Of a stretch of 64,000 nt of DNA, positions 55,861 to 64,000 are shown one piece after another (position 1 is the first letter of the stretch; every line of letters starts with the position of its first letter). A program made the position numbers and the translations under genes. Below the pieces are notes generated by a model that worked only from the letters and a program-made list of their open reading frames with translations, ran no database searches and was not told the DNA's origin. Source of the stretch: JAEMQF01 sp963850525 (GTDB lineage Bacteria > Pseudomonadota > Gammaproteobacteria > Burkholderiales > Burkholderiaceae_C); contig CAWKLQ010000010.1 of NCBI GenBank assembly GCA_963850525.1, forward strand, positions 1-64,000, read 5' to 3'.

Positions 55861-57147
55861 TCAGCCGGTACGAGCAGGCACCCGTCTGAACAGCGCCAGC
55901 CGTGCCTCGTTGAGTTCCTCGGCCGCCTGCACGTCGGTCAGCGCCGTGGCCAGTGCACGCAGGTGTTCGAGCGTTACGCCCTCGCGCATGAAGCTTGCCG
56001 CCTCGGGCAAGCTGGCCAGCTTGTCCAGCGGCGTCATTGCATCCTTGGGTCGGTACACGCGCTTGATGCGTCCGGGCTTCTTCGGGTCGGCCAGCTCGGT
56101 GGCGAACAAGCACGGTCGGTGGAAGTTGAGGAATGGGTTGAGGTATTCGAAGCAGAAGGAGTTGAAGCGCACGGCATGCCGCTGGGGGATGTGTTCGTAG
56201 CCGAAGAGCTTGCGAACGACGGCACCGTTCTTGGTCTCCGCCAGGCCGTTGTCGTTGCTGCGCCGCGGGCGACTGCGGGTGAACTCGATGCGCAGTTTCT
56301 CCAGCATTTCGGCCACCCGGTGGTTGACGTACTCGCTGCCGTTGTCGGCGTGGAACCCGAGGATCGCAAACGGGAACTGCTCGAGCATCTGCCGGATGAC
56401 GGGCAGCAGGTGCGCCTCGGAGATCGTCTGCACCGTGGCCACCACCTCCCACTGAGTCACGCAATCGACCGCGTTGATGTGGTACAGGCCCTTGGTGCCG
56501 TCCAGATCGCCTTGGTGCACGCTGTCGATACGCACGAAGCCCGGGCGCCCCTCAGGGGCTGGCGCCTTGCGCACGCCGATGGTCGCGGCCTTGGTGGGCC
56601 GGGTCTTGGTCAGCACGATCCGGTGGGCACGGTAGGGCGCGCTGTTGCGCAGGTTGTACAGGTGCCCGACGGAGATCGAGCCCAGGCGCTCGAATCGCGC
56701 GTCGCCAAAGACATCGCGCTGGCGGCGCAGCACGCAGGCCGTGGCCGGGCCCGACATCATGCCCATGGCTCGATCAACGTCGGCCAGCAGCGCCACATCA
56801 GCACTCGTGTAGCGCCGCGCAAAGGCGTGCGCAGGCGCGCGGTAATCCTTGACCAGGCGCTTGCCGGCGTCCCAGCGCGAGACCAGCCGCGTGACCTGCG
56901 CGCGGCTGTAGCCGCTCAGCCGCTGCAGATAGCTCAGCACCGGCCCGCGATGCGCGCGCGGCAACTGGCGGTAATCGAAGCGCCGCAACACGGATTCGAT
57001 CCATGCGTAGCGCCCCTGGTCATCCTCGGCCTGCCGGAACTCCAGCGCCCGGGTCCCCTCCAGTACCTGCCGAACCTGTTCCAAGGTCCGAACCTGGGCT
57101 TCGTTCATGTCGATCACCATCGCTTGGATGATCGACTCGCCGCGCAA
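55861..57147 (-). CDS. DDE transposase with integrase core domain
   Basis: A 428-residue transposase. A helical DNA-binding region (LSGYSRAQVTRLVSRWDAGK) precedes an rve domain, with catalytic residues likely in FVRIDSVHQGD, GFHADNGSEYVN and GLAETKNGAVVRK. A C-terminal domain follows. The gene is intact. A shorter start (MVIDMNEAQ) at 57120 is possible. Confidence 0.85.
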   Translation of the reverse strand: MRGESIIQAMVIDMNEAQVRTLEQVRQVLEGTRALEFRQAEDDQGRYAWIESVLRRFDYRQLPRAHRGPVLSYLQRLSGYSRAQVTRLVSRWDAGKRLVKDYRAPAHAFARRYTSADVALLADVDRAMGMMSGPATACVLRRQRDVFGDARFERLGSISVGHLYNLRNSAPYRAHRIVLTKTRPTKAATIGVRKAPAPEGRPGFVRIDSVHQGDLDGTKGLYHINAVDCVTQWEVVATVQTISEAHLLPVIRQMLEQFPFAILGFHADNGSEYVNHRVAEMLEKLRIEFTRSRPRRSNDNGLAETKNGAVVRKLFGYEHIPQRHAVRFNSFCFEYLNPFLNFHRPCLFATELADPKKPGRIKRVYRPKDAMTPLDKLASLPEAASFMREGVTLEHLRALATALTDVQAAEELNEARLALFRRVPARTG

Positions 57148-57191
57148 ACGCGCTGCCCATCAGCCGCCAAACCGCCTCGCCCAGAACTCCT

Positions 57192-57212
57192 CCAGGCTCA
57201 CATCTCACTGGA
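57192..57212 (-). repeat. Subterminal repeat of the rve-type IS
   Basis: Matches 57228-57248 at 18 of 21 positions in direct orientation, 36 bp apart; such repeats usually bind transposase. Confidence 0.6.
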
Positions 57213-57317
57213 ATCGCGGCCCCGGCCCCAGGCTCACACCTCGTTGGACAAGACTTGCGCTTCCGAATTGCCGGAATTGGGAGTAGAGTTGTCCGCCCGT
57301 GCCCAAGGAGTCCGTTC

Positions 57318-57617
57318 ATGAAGTTCCTGTCCGTACTGACTGTTCCGGCCGCTTTTGCGCTCATCGTCGCCTCCACGACGAGTGCCGCACAAGACAAGTC
57401 GAACCCGGCCGCCACTGCCAAGCCCAGCAGCACCGCCAACGCGCCGGCGAAAGCCAAGCCCACCTGGCAGGGCTCGACCCAGTTGAAGAACACGTTGAAT
57501 TCGCCGTCCATCGAGCGCAGCACCGTCAAGCCGCAAAGCACGCCTGAGGTGACGCGCGCTGCGCCGGCGGGCGAGGGCGGCTACAAGTCGTGTCACGGCA
57601 AGGACAGTGACGCCTGA
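57318..57617 (+). CDS. Small secreted hypothetical protein
   Basis: A 99-residue protein with a strong aaggag site and a signal peptide (MKFLSVLTVPAAFALIVAST, cleavage near SAAQD). The mature part is Ala/Pro/Lys-rich and disordered with a single C-terminal Cys in KSCHGKDSDA. No family recognised. It starts about 70 bp after the right end of the IS. Confidence 0.7.
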   Translation: MKFLSVLTVPAAFALIVASTTSAAQDKSNPAATAKPSSTANAPAKAKPTWQGSTQLKNTLNSPSIERSTVKPQSTPEVTRAAPAGEGGYKSCHGKDSDA

Positions 57618-57674
57618 TTCGCTCTTCGGCCGACGCTTGGCCGTGCCCGAACCCTGCCCGGCCGAGTTGTTTGA

Positions 57675-58295
57675 ATGATCGTCGTCCACCACCTCAACGA
57701 GTCGCGCTCGCAGCGCATCCTTTGGCTGCTCGAAGAGCTGAGCCTGGACTATGAGGTTCGCCACTACCAGCGCAACCCGACGACGCGCCTGGCGCCTCCT
57801 GAGTTGACGGCGGTGCACCCGCTCGGCAAGTCGCCTGTGGTGCAGGTTGACGGCATGACGCTCATCGAGTCCGGCGCAATCGTCGACTACCTGCTGCGCC
57901 GCCACGGCGGCGCTGCCTTGCGCCCCGCTGCGGATTCGAGCGACTTCGAGCTCTATCAGCAATGGCTGCACTACGCCGAGGGTTCGGCGATGTTGCCCTT
58001 GCTGCTCAAGCTCTACGTCTCGCGGCTCGGCGACGCGGGTGCGCCACTCAAGCCCCGCATCGACAGCGAACTCGCCAACCACCTGGGCTATGTGGACCGT
58101 GCGCTGCAGGGCCGCGAGTGGCTCGTGGGCAACGCGTTCAGCGGCGCCGACGTGCAGATGAGTTTTGTGGGCGAAGCGGCGCGCGGACTGCGCGCAAGCT
58201 ACCCTGCCATGGACGCGTGGGTGCGGCGCTTCCAGCAGCGCCCGGCGTACCGGCGCGCGCTGGAGCGCGGCGGGCCGTATTCGATGGCGACCTAG
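57675..58295 (+). CDS. Glutathione S-transferase family protein
   Basis: A 206-residue protein with a thioredoxin-like N-domain (VVHHLNESRSQRILWLLEEL, then LGKSPVVQVDGMTLIESGAIVDYLL with the cis-Pro and Glu-Ser glutathione-binding residues) and a helical C-domain. The substrate cannot be predicted. It is convergent with the CoA-transferase gene. Confidence 0.9.
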   Translation: MIVVHHLNESRSQRILWLLEELSLDYEVRHYQRNPTTRLAPPELTAVHPLGKSPVVQVDGMTLIESGAIVDYLLRRHGGAALRPAADSSDFELYQQWLHYAEGSAMLPLLLKLYVSRLGDAGAPLKPRIDSELANHLGYVDRALQGREWLVGNAFSGADVQMSFVGEAARGLRASYPAMDAWVRRFQQRPAYRRALERGGPYSMAT

Positions 58296-58381
58296 GCGCT
58301 TTCGATAGTCTGGCGCCGAGTCAACGCTCGGCGCGGTCGGCGCGATTGGCGCGATTGGCGCGATCGGTTCGCCGCAACGCC

Positions 58382-59584
58382 TTACACGACCCCCATCGCC
58401 CTGAGGCGCGCCACCGCAGCGGCGTCGATGCCTATCGCCGCGAGCACTTCATCGGTGTGCGCACCGAGCTTCGGGCCGACCCAGCGCGTCTGCCCTGGCG
58501 TCTCGCTGAGTTTGGGAACGACGCCCGGCAGGTCGATCGGCTGCCCGTCGGGCAAGGCGTGGCGCTCGATCATGTCGCGTGCCTGGTAGTGCGGGTCGGC
58601 AGCGATGTCGGCTGCGGTGTAGATGCGGCCGCTCGGCACTTCGGCGGCTTCGAGTGCGGCGAGCACGTCGGCGAGCGTATGGCGTGCGGTCCATTCGGAG
58701 ATCGCTGCGTCGAGGCGATCGTTCTGCTTCGCGCGGCCGTCGTTGCGAGCGAGCTCCGGATCAGCGCCGAGGTCGTCGCGGCCGATGGCGTGCATGAGTC
58801 GCTTGAAGATCGCGTCGCCGTTGCCGGCGATGACGACGTAGTGGCCGTCGCCGCACAGATACGTGTTCGTCGGCGAGATTCCCGGCAGGCTCGCGCCGGA
58901 GCGCTCGCGAACGAAGCCGAACTCGGCGTACTCGGGCACCAGGCTTTCCATCACGGCGAACACGGCTTCGTAGAGTGCGACGTCGATGAACTGGCCCACA
59001 CCTCGGTTCACCTTGACATGGTGCATCGCGAGCAAGGCGCCGATGACGCCGTAGAGCGACGCGAGCGTGTCACCGAGGCTCACGCCCACGCGCACCGGTG
59101 GTCGGTCCGGAAAGCCCGTGACGTGGCGCAACCCGCCCATGCATTCGGCAATTGCGGCAAAGCCCGGGCGCTCGCTATACGGGCCCGTCTGGCCGTAACC
59201 AGAGATGCGCACCATCACGAGCTTCGGGTTGATGGCGCTGAGCTGCTCCCAACCCAGGCCCCATTTCTCCAGCGTGCCGGGACGGAAGTTCTCGATCACG
59301 ATGTCGGTCTGCGCGACGAGCCGGCGCACGATGTCGCGCGCCTCGTCGCGCTTCAAGTCCAGCGTCAGCGACTTCTTGTTGCGGCTTTGCGTGTACCACC
59401 ACAGGGACGTGCCGTCGTGGAGCTTGCGCCACTTGCGCAGCGGGTCGCCGTCCACCGGAGGCTCGACCTTGATGACCTCGGCGCCGAACTGCGCGAGCAG
59501 CGCGCTCGCGTAGGGGCCGGCGATGAGGGCGCCGAGTTCGAGGACTTTGATGCCTTGCAGCGCCAGGAGTGGGGGGTGCGACAT
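58382..59584 (-). CDS. CaiB/BaiF family CoA-transferase
   Basis: A 400-residue class III CoA-transferase. GIKVLELGALIAGPYASALL then FGAEVIKVEPP and the catalytic-Asp region SLTLDLKRDEARDIVRRL are present. It moves CoA between carboxylic acids; the substrate is not predictable. It is a single gene, transcribed away from the small genes at 59.7 kb. Confidence 0.93.
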   Translation of the reverse strand: MSHPPLLALQGIKVLELGALIAGPYASALLAQFGAEVIKVEPPVDGDPLRKWRKLHDGTSLWWYTQSRNKKSLTLDLKRDEARDIVRRLVAQTDIVIENFRPGTLEKWGLGWEQLSAINPKLVMVRISGYGQTGPYSERPGFAAIAECMGGLRHVTGFPDRPPVRVGVSLGDTLASLYGVIGALLAMHHVKVNRGVGQFIDVALYEAVFAVMESLVPEYAEFGFVRERSGASLPGISPTNTYLCGDGHYVVIAGNGDAIFKRLMHAIGRDDLGADPELARNDGRAKQNDRLDAAISEWTARHTLADVLAALEAAEVPSGRIYTAADIAADPHYQARDMIERHALPDGQPIDLPGVVPKLSETPGQTRWVGPKLGAHTDEVLAAIGIDAAAVARLRAMGVV

Positions 59585-59725
59585 GGCGTGACTCTACCGT
59601 TCCAGGCGATCGTGGTGGCGGCGACGGCGCACGATCCGCAAACGATTCATGAACCGCGCTTGACGCGATTCCTCGATGTACATAGACTGTCCATGTGTCG
59701 TTGGTTCACCTTTGGAGTCGTTCAC

Positions 59726-60025
59726 ATGGCAGGTGCAGTGGAGCGAATCGTCGTGCAGGCGACTGCGCAGGACAAGAAGGCCATCGCCGCCAAGGCGAAG
59801 AAGTTGGACCTTCCCGTTTCGGAGTTGATGCGGCGGGGTGCCTTTGCCTATGAGTCCGGCGAGTCGGACGCGGAACTGGGCGCGCTGGCCGACGCGGCAA
59901 AAGGTGCGGCCGACCGTGCCGGTGCCGCAATTGACGATTCGTTGAGTTTCATCGAGGCGAGCAACAAGCGTATCGCCGTCATGGAAGCCAAGGCGGCGAA
60001 AGCGCCGGCGCGAAAGGCGGCCTGA
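59726..60025 (+). CDS. Small helical protein, possibly ribbon-helix-helix
   Basis: A 99-residue protein from the ATG at 59726 (MAGAVERIVVQATAQDKKAI). The first 45 residues (a beta-like ERIVVQAT, then two helices ending LPVSELMRRGAFAYES) have the size and pattern of a ribbon-helix-helix DNA-binding domain. The rest is Ala/Lys-rich. Its stop overlaps the next start by one base. Confidence 0.6.
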   Translation: MAGAVERIVVQATAQDKKAIAAKAKKLDLPVSELMRRGAFAYESGESDAELGALADAAKGAADRAGAAIDDSLSFIEASNKRIAVMEAKAAKAPARKAA

Positions 60026-60219
60026 TGGGCGTCACCGACAAGGTGTGGGGCGCACTGACCTCCATGATCAAGTTGGAAGACAAGGTGAACCGGCAGGCCG
60101 AGGCGATGAAGGCGCAGCAGCAAAAAATCGAAGACCTGACCGGCCGGGTGATTCGGCTTGAAGCCCACTTGGAGTTGCTCACCGGGGCGGCCTTGATCAA
60201 GAAGCTCAAGGGTCCGTAG
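60025..60219 (+). CDS. Small coiled-coil protein
   Basis: A 64-residue protein with a heptad pattern across almost its whole length (IKLEDKVNRQAEAMKAQQQK then IEDLTGRVIRLEAHLELLTG). It is coupled to the preceding gene (TGATG). No family recognised. The two may form a complex. Confidence 0.6.
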   Translation: MGVTDKVWGALTSMIKLEDKVNRQAEAMKAQQQKIEDLTGRVIRLEAHLELLTGAALIKKLKGP

Positions 60220-60260
60220 CTCAGGCTCCTGGCGTCCATGGGGCACTAAGATGCCGTTCG

Positions 60261-61793
60261 ATGAACGTCTTCTCACTGCTAGACCAGACCGCTCGGCGCT
60301 TTGCGGACCGTGGCGCGGTATATGTTGGCGCCGAGCTGGTGCAGAGCTACGCCGAACTGCGGCGCCGTTCGCTGTGCTTCGCTTCTACTCTGCGCAAGCA
60401 CTGCCCATCGGCAAGCCGAATCGTCATCGCCACCGAAAACTGCGCGCAATACCTCGAACTGATGTTCGGCAGCTGGGCCGCGGAGTGTGCGGTCGTTCCG
60501 GTGAACTTCAAACTGCATGCCAAAGAGATGGCGCAGATCGTCGAAGACTCGGGCGCGGCGATCGCATTTGCTTCGCCCAAGCTTGCAGCAGGTCTGGCGG
60601 CAGCGCTGGGAGGTGCGGGCGCTTGCACGGTGATTGAAATCGGTTCGCCGGAATACAGCGAATTCTTCGGCGGAGACGACGAGGCTTCACCGCCGCTCAC
60701 CGACCCGCAAGCGCTGGCGTGGCTCTTCTACACGAGCGGCACGACGGGCCGCTCCAAAGGCGCGATGCTGACGCACCGCAACTTGCTCGCGGCGACGGTG
60801 GCACACCTGGCCGACGTCGAGACTTTTGACGAAGGCGCGAGCCTGATCCACGCCGCACCGATGTCGCACGGCTCGGGGATGTACGTCTTGCCCTACGTCG
60901 CGCGCGGCGCGCGCCAGGTGATTCCGGCCTCGGGCGCGTTCGAGCCCGAAGAGTTCATCGAGCTGTGCAATGCGCACCCGGCGTGCGGCGCGTTCCTCGC
61001 GCCGACGATGGTGCAGCGGTTGCGCGTGGCTGCACAGGCGACGGGCAAGCGGCCGGTCAGCCTGCGCAGCATCATCTACGGCGGTGGCCCGATGTATGTG
61101 GAGGAGTTGAAGAAGTCGCTCGCCGTGTTCGGCCAGGTCTTCGTGCAGATCTACGGCCAGGGCGAATCGCCGATGACGATCACGAGCCTGCGCCGCCAAG
61201 ACCACGCGCTGCACGACGACGCGATCCTCGGCTCGGTGGGGTGGGCGCGCTCCGGCGTTGAAGTTGCAGTGGTCGATGACCAAGGCAAGGCGCTGCCGCC
61301 CGGAGCAACAGGCGAAATCGTCTGCCGCGGCGATGTGGTCATGGCGGGCTACTGGAACAATCCGGCGGGTACGCTCGAGGCGCTGCGCAACGGCTGGCTC
61401 TACACCGGCGACATGGGCTCGCTCGACGCACGCGGCTACCTGACGCTGCGCGACCGCTCCAAAGACGTGATCATCTGCGGCGGCTCCAACGTCTACCCGC
61501 GCGAAGTGGAAGAGGCGTTGCTCACGCACCCCGGTGTCGCCGAAGTGTGCGTCGTTGGCCAGCGCGACGAGGAGTGGGGCGAAGTGATCGTCGCTTTTGT
61601 CGTTCGCGCAGTCGGGCCCGCGGTCACCGACGACGCGCTCGATGCGCACTGCCTCGCCCGCATCGCCCGCTTCAAGCGGCCCAAACACTACCGCTTCATC
61701 GACGCGCTGCCGAAGAACAGCTACGGCAAGGTGCTCAAGCGCGAATTGCGCCAACTGTTGCCCGCGCAACCCGTGCAGCCCGGAACGCCATGA
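60261..61793 (+). CDS. AMP-dependent acyl-CoA synthetase
   Basis: A 510-residue member of the acyl-adenylate-forming superfamily. The P-loop is FYTSGTTGRSKGAMLTH, followed by IYGQGESPMT, YTGDMGSLDARGYLTLRDRS and the C-terminal catalytic Lys in KNSYGKVLKRELR. The acid it activates is unknown. Its stop overlaps the carboxyltransferase start (ATGA), so the two products probably act on the same acyl-CoA. Confidence 0.92.
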   Translation: MNVFSLLDQTARRFADRGAVYVGAELVQSYAELRRRSLCFASTLRKHCPSASRIVIATENCAQYLELMFGSWAAECAVVPVNFKLHAKEMAQIVEDSGAAIAFASPKLAAGLAAALGGAGACTVIEIGSPEYSEFFGGDDEASPPLTDPQALAWLFYTSGTTGRSKGAMLTHRNLLAATVAHLADVETFDEGASLIHAAPMSHGSGMYVLPYVARGARQVIPASGAFEPEEFIELCNAHPACGAFLAPTMVQRLRVAAQATGKRPVSLRSIIYGGGPMYVEELKKSLAVFGQVFVQIYGQGESPMTITSLRRQDHALHDDAILGSVGWARSGVEVAVVDDQGKALPPGATGEIVCRGDVVMAGYWNNPAGTLEALRNGWLYTGDMGSLDARGYLTLRDRSKDVIICGGSNVYPREVEEALLTHPGVAEVCVVGQRDEEWGEVIVAFVVRAVGPAVTDDALDAHCLARIARFKRPKHYRFIDALPKNSYGKVLKRELRQLLPAQPVQPGTP

Positions 61794-63403
61794 GCCGAAT
61801 CGAATCCACCCTCTCCCCCGGCAGCGAAGACTTCCGCGCAAACCGCGACGGCATGCTCGCCCTGATCGAGCGCATTCGCGAATACGAGCGGCGCAGCGCC
61901 GCCAAGTCCGCCGAGTCGCGCCCGCGCTTCGAGAAGCGCAGCCAACTGCTGCCGCGCGAGCGCCTGGCGCTGCTGCTCGACCCGGGCACGCCGTTTCTCG
62001 AACTGTGCACGCTCGCCGGCCTGGGCCTGGACAACGCCGATCTCGCCAAGAGCGTCCCCGGCGGCGGCGTCATCGGTGGCATCGGCACGGTGTCGGGAAT
62101 CCGCTGCATGGTGACTGCGTCGGACTCGGGAATCGACGCAGGCGCGTTGCAACCGATGGGCCTGGACAAGAAACTGCGCCTCCAGGAGCTTGCGCTGGAA
62201 AACAAGCTGCCGCTCGTGCAGCTCGTCGAGAGCGCCGGCGCGAATCTGATGGCGTATCGCGTCGAAGACTTTGTCCGCGGCGGCGGCCTGTTCCGCAACC
62301 TCGCGCGCCTGTCGGCCGCCGGGCTGCCGGTGGTGACCGTGACGCACGGTTCGTCGACAGCCGGTGGCGCTTACCAGACCGGGTTGTCCGACTACATCAT
62401 CATGGTGCGCGACCGCACGCGCGCTTTCCTTGCCGGGCCGCCGCTGCTGCTCGCGGCGACTGGCGAAGTCGCGAGCGAAGAAGACCTCGGCGGCGCCGTC
62501 ATGCACACGTCGATCTCCGGCCTGGGTGACTACCTCGCCGAAGACGACCGCGACGCGCTGCGCATCGCACGCGAAGTGCTCGGCAAGATCGACTGGCAGC
62601 GCGGCCGCGCCGAGGCGCACGAATTCGAGCCGCCGCGTTACGACGCCGAAGAGCTGCTTGGCATCATGCCGATGGACAACAAGCGCCCGGTCGACATGAA
62701 GCAGGTGATCGCGCGCATCGTCGACGACTCCGACTTTCTGGAATTCGGCGCCAACTACGGCAGCGCGACGGTGTGCGGCCATTCGCGCCTGGAGGGCTGG
62801 GCGCTCGGCATCGTCACGAACAATGGCCCGATCGACGTCGCCGGCGCGAACAAAGCAACGCACTTCATCCAGGCGTGTTGCCAGAGCCGCACGCCCATCC
62901 TCTACCTGAACAACACGACCGGCTTCATGGTCGGTCGTGCGTTCGAGGAAGCCGGCATGATCAAACACGGCTCGAAGATGATCCAGGCGGTCGCTAACGC
63001 GACAGTGCCGCAGATCACGCTGTACTGCGGTGCGTCGTACGGCGCGGGCAATTACGGCATGTGCGGGCGCGGCTTTCAGCCGCGCTTTTGTTTTTCGTGG
63101 CCCAACGCCAAGACCGCTGTGATGGGCGCTGAGCAGGCGGCCAAGACAATGGCCATCGTCACCGAGGCCGGCATGCGCCGCAAGGGTCATGTTGACCAGG
63201 CCAAGCTGGACCAGCTGCAGCGAGCCATCGTCGATCGCTTCGAGAGCCAGATGAGCGTGTTCGTGACGAGCGCGCAGCTGCTCGATGACGGCGTGATCGA
63301 CCCGCGCGACACGCGCGCCGTGCTCGCCGAAGTGCTGGCGGTGTGTCGTGACGGCGACGCACGCACGCCGCAGGCGATGCAGTTCGCGGTGGCGCGGCCC
63401 TGA
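61790..63403 (+). CDS. Acyl-CoA carboxylase carboxyltransferase (beta) subunit
   Basis: A 537-residue crotonase-fold carboxyltransferase, closest in layout to methylcrotonyl- or geranyl-CoA carboxylase beta. Visible are the two oxyanion-hole regions HGSSTAGGAYQTGLSDYIIM and CGASYGAGNYGMCGRGFQPR, and FLNNTTG-like ILYLNNTTGFMVG. The biotin-carrying alpha subunit is not in this window. Coupled to the acyl-CoA synthetase. Confidence 0.9.
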   Translation: MSRIESTLSPGSEDFRANRDGMLALIERIREYERRSAAKSAESRPRFEKRSQLLPRERLALLLDPGTPFLELCTLAGLGLDNADLAKSVPGGGVIGGIGTVSGIRCMVTASDSGIDAGALQPMGLDKKLRLQELALENKLPLVQLVESAGANLMAYRVEDFVRGGGLFRNLARLSAAGLPVVTVTHGSSTAGGAYQTGLSDYIIMVRDRTRAFLAGPPLLLAATGEVASEEDLGGAVMHTSISGLGDYLAEDDRDALRIAREVLGKIDWQRGRAEAHEFEPPRYDAEELLGIMPMDNKRPVDMKQVIARIVDDSDFLEFGANYGSATVCGHSRLEGWALGIVTNNGPIDVAGANKATHFIQACCQSRTPILYLNNTTGFMVGRAFEEAGMIKHGSKMIQAVANATVPQITLYCGASYGAGNYGMCGRGFQPRFCFSWPNAKTAVMGAEQAAKTMAIVTEAGMRRKGHVDQAKLDQLQRAIVDRFESQMSVFVTSAQLLDDGVIDPRDTRAVLAEVLAVCRDGDARTPQAMQFAVARP

Positions 63404-63423
63404 GCGCGTCTGCGCCGGCGCAC

Positions 63424-64000
63424 TCAGGGCTTGCGAGCGACCACGCCCAGCAGCGCAGAGTGGCCGTGGTGCTGCGTGCCTTCGGTCAGCACTGCCTCGT
63501 AAGCGTGCAGTTCGACGATCTCGAGTGCCGCCAGCAACTCGCGCAGCATTGGCTCGGAGTAGAGGTGCGACACAAACGGCGGCCCGCCGGTCTTGTAGTC
63601 GAGTTGTTTGGGCGTATAGCCCTGCAGGACAAGCAAGCCGCCGCGCTTGAGCGTGCGCACCATGTTCGCGAACAGGCGCTCGCGCATCGGCGGGTCGGCG
63701 AATTGGACGAAGATCGCGAGCACCGCGTCGTACGTGTCCATCGGCCACGCCCACTCATCACAATCTGCGACGCTGTAGTTCACCGACACGCCCGCCTCGC
63801 TGGCAAGCTTGCGCGCTTTGGCCACACCGTTCGCAGCGATATCGAACGCGTCCACGTGATGCCCCTGCCGTGCGAGCCAGACGCTGTTGCGCCCTTCGCC
63901 GTCGGCGACGCAGAGCACGCGCCCCGCCGGTGCGAGCAGCGAAGCCTTGGAGCGCAGGTACTCGTTGGGCTCGCTGCCGAAGATGAGTGCGTCGTTGTCG
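63424..64000 (-). CDS. Class I SAM-dependent methyltransferase (partial)
   Basis: The reading frame runs off the window edge; its 5' end is missing. Motif I is RVLCVADGEGRNSVWLARQG, motif II FDIAANGVAKAR; later LKRGGLLVLQGYTPKQ and FVSHLYSEPMLRELL. It resembles TehB-like tellurite-resistance/thiopurine-type methyltransferases. It is convergent with the carboxyltransferase gene. Confidence 0.85.
   Translation of the reverse strand, partial: DNDALIFGSEPNEYLRSKASLLAPAGRVLCVADGEGRNSVWLARQGHHVDAFDIAANGVAKARKLASEAGVSVNYSVADCDEWAWPMDTYDAVLAIFVQFADPPMRERLFANMVRTLKRGGLLVLQGYTPKQLDYKTGGPPFVSHLYSEPMLRELLAALEIVELHAYEAVLTEGTQHHGHSALLGVVARKP

Larger units (their letters stand above)
55608..57250 (-). mobile_element. 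Insertion sequence with rve-type transposase (IS481/ISNCY-like)
   Basis: The left end (55608-55631) and the inverted right end (57228-57250) share 19 of 24 bases (tttccaattcaggt then atgagcctgg against tgtccaacgaggt then gtgagcctgg). A second subterminal copy lies at 57192-57212. About 1643 bp with one transposase gene and a 230-bp non-coding left side. No convincing target duplication was found, so exact boundaries are uncertain. Confidence 0.65.

Noticed and set aside
55732..57321. 529-codon plus-strand frame across the second IS; likewise 33675-35294 over the first IS
   Set aside because: Antisense to intact transposase genes; no domain recognisable.

Overview
The window is one contiguous piece of a high-GC betaproteobacterial chromosome, most likely order Burkholderiales. 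The evidence is the rRNA sequences, the tufB-type operon order, the split trpEGDC cluster, and a GC-rich palindromic repeat between rpoB and rpoC of a kind I associate with Comamonadaceae-like genomes. The genus cannot be read from the sequence.

Positions 1-4100 hold the 3' end of an rRNA operon (16S end, tRNA-Ile, tRNA-Ala, 23S, 5S, terminator). Positions 4201-8946 are trpE, trpG, trpD, trpC and a translationally coupled DUF1643-like gene. Positions 9009-23168 are a tufB-type operon: tRNA-Tyr, -Gly, -Thr, tuf, tRNA-Trp, secE, nusG, rplKAJL, rpoBC. After a terminator and a convergent PIN-domain gene, the spc and alpha ribosomal operons run from rplN to rplQ (23932-33282). The str and S10 genes that adjoin them in many relatives (rpsL to rpsQ) are not in between. 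An initiator tRNA closes this housekeeping half.

From 33.6 kb the content becomes accessory. An IS1380-type element (33616-35290, 5-bp target duplication) sits immediately before the 5-oxoprolinase genes pxpB-pxpC-pxpA. Positions 37.9-43.9 kb hold the most unusual region, an RNA-repair island on the minus strand. In transcription order it has a promoter with a perfect palindromic operator, a structured leader with a terminator and a boxA-like site, divergent tRNA-like genes (Glu-TTC, Arg-ACG), a broken SEC-C gene, a Gln-TTG-like tRNA, an HNH nuclease gene, a 57-nt miniature tRNA-like element abutting an Ile-GAT-like tRNA with a defective acceptor stem, a slipin, the RNA ligase rtcB, and a degraded rlaP nucleotidyltransferase. 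A small HTH-type gene is divergent from the promoter.

The remainder (43.9-64.0 kb) is ordinary accessory metabolism: a LysR regulator, a DUF1127 pair, a secreted methyltransferase, Uma2, a thiolase with an HMG-CoA-synthase-like/OB-fold partner, a TldD/PmbA pair, a GIY-YIG-like protein, a dehydrogenase, a dienelactone hydrolase, a second IS with an rve-type transposase (about 55608-57250), a GST, a CaiB/BaiF CoA-transferase, an acyl-CoA synthetase and an acyl-CoA carboxyltransferase. Several genes between 38 and 54.5 kb carry single-base frameshifts, which could be real decay or assembly indels.
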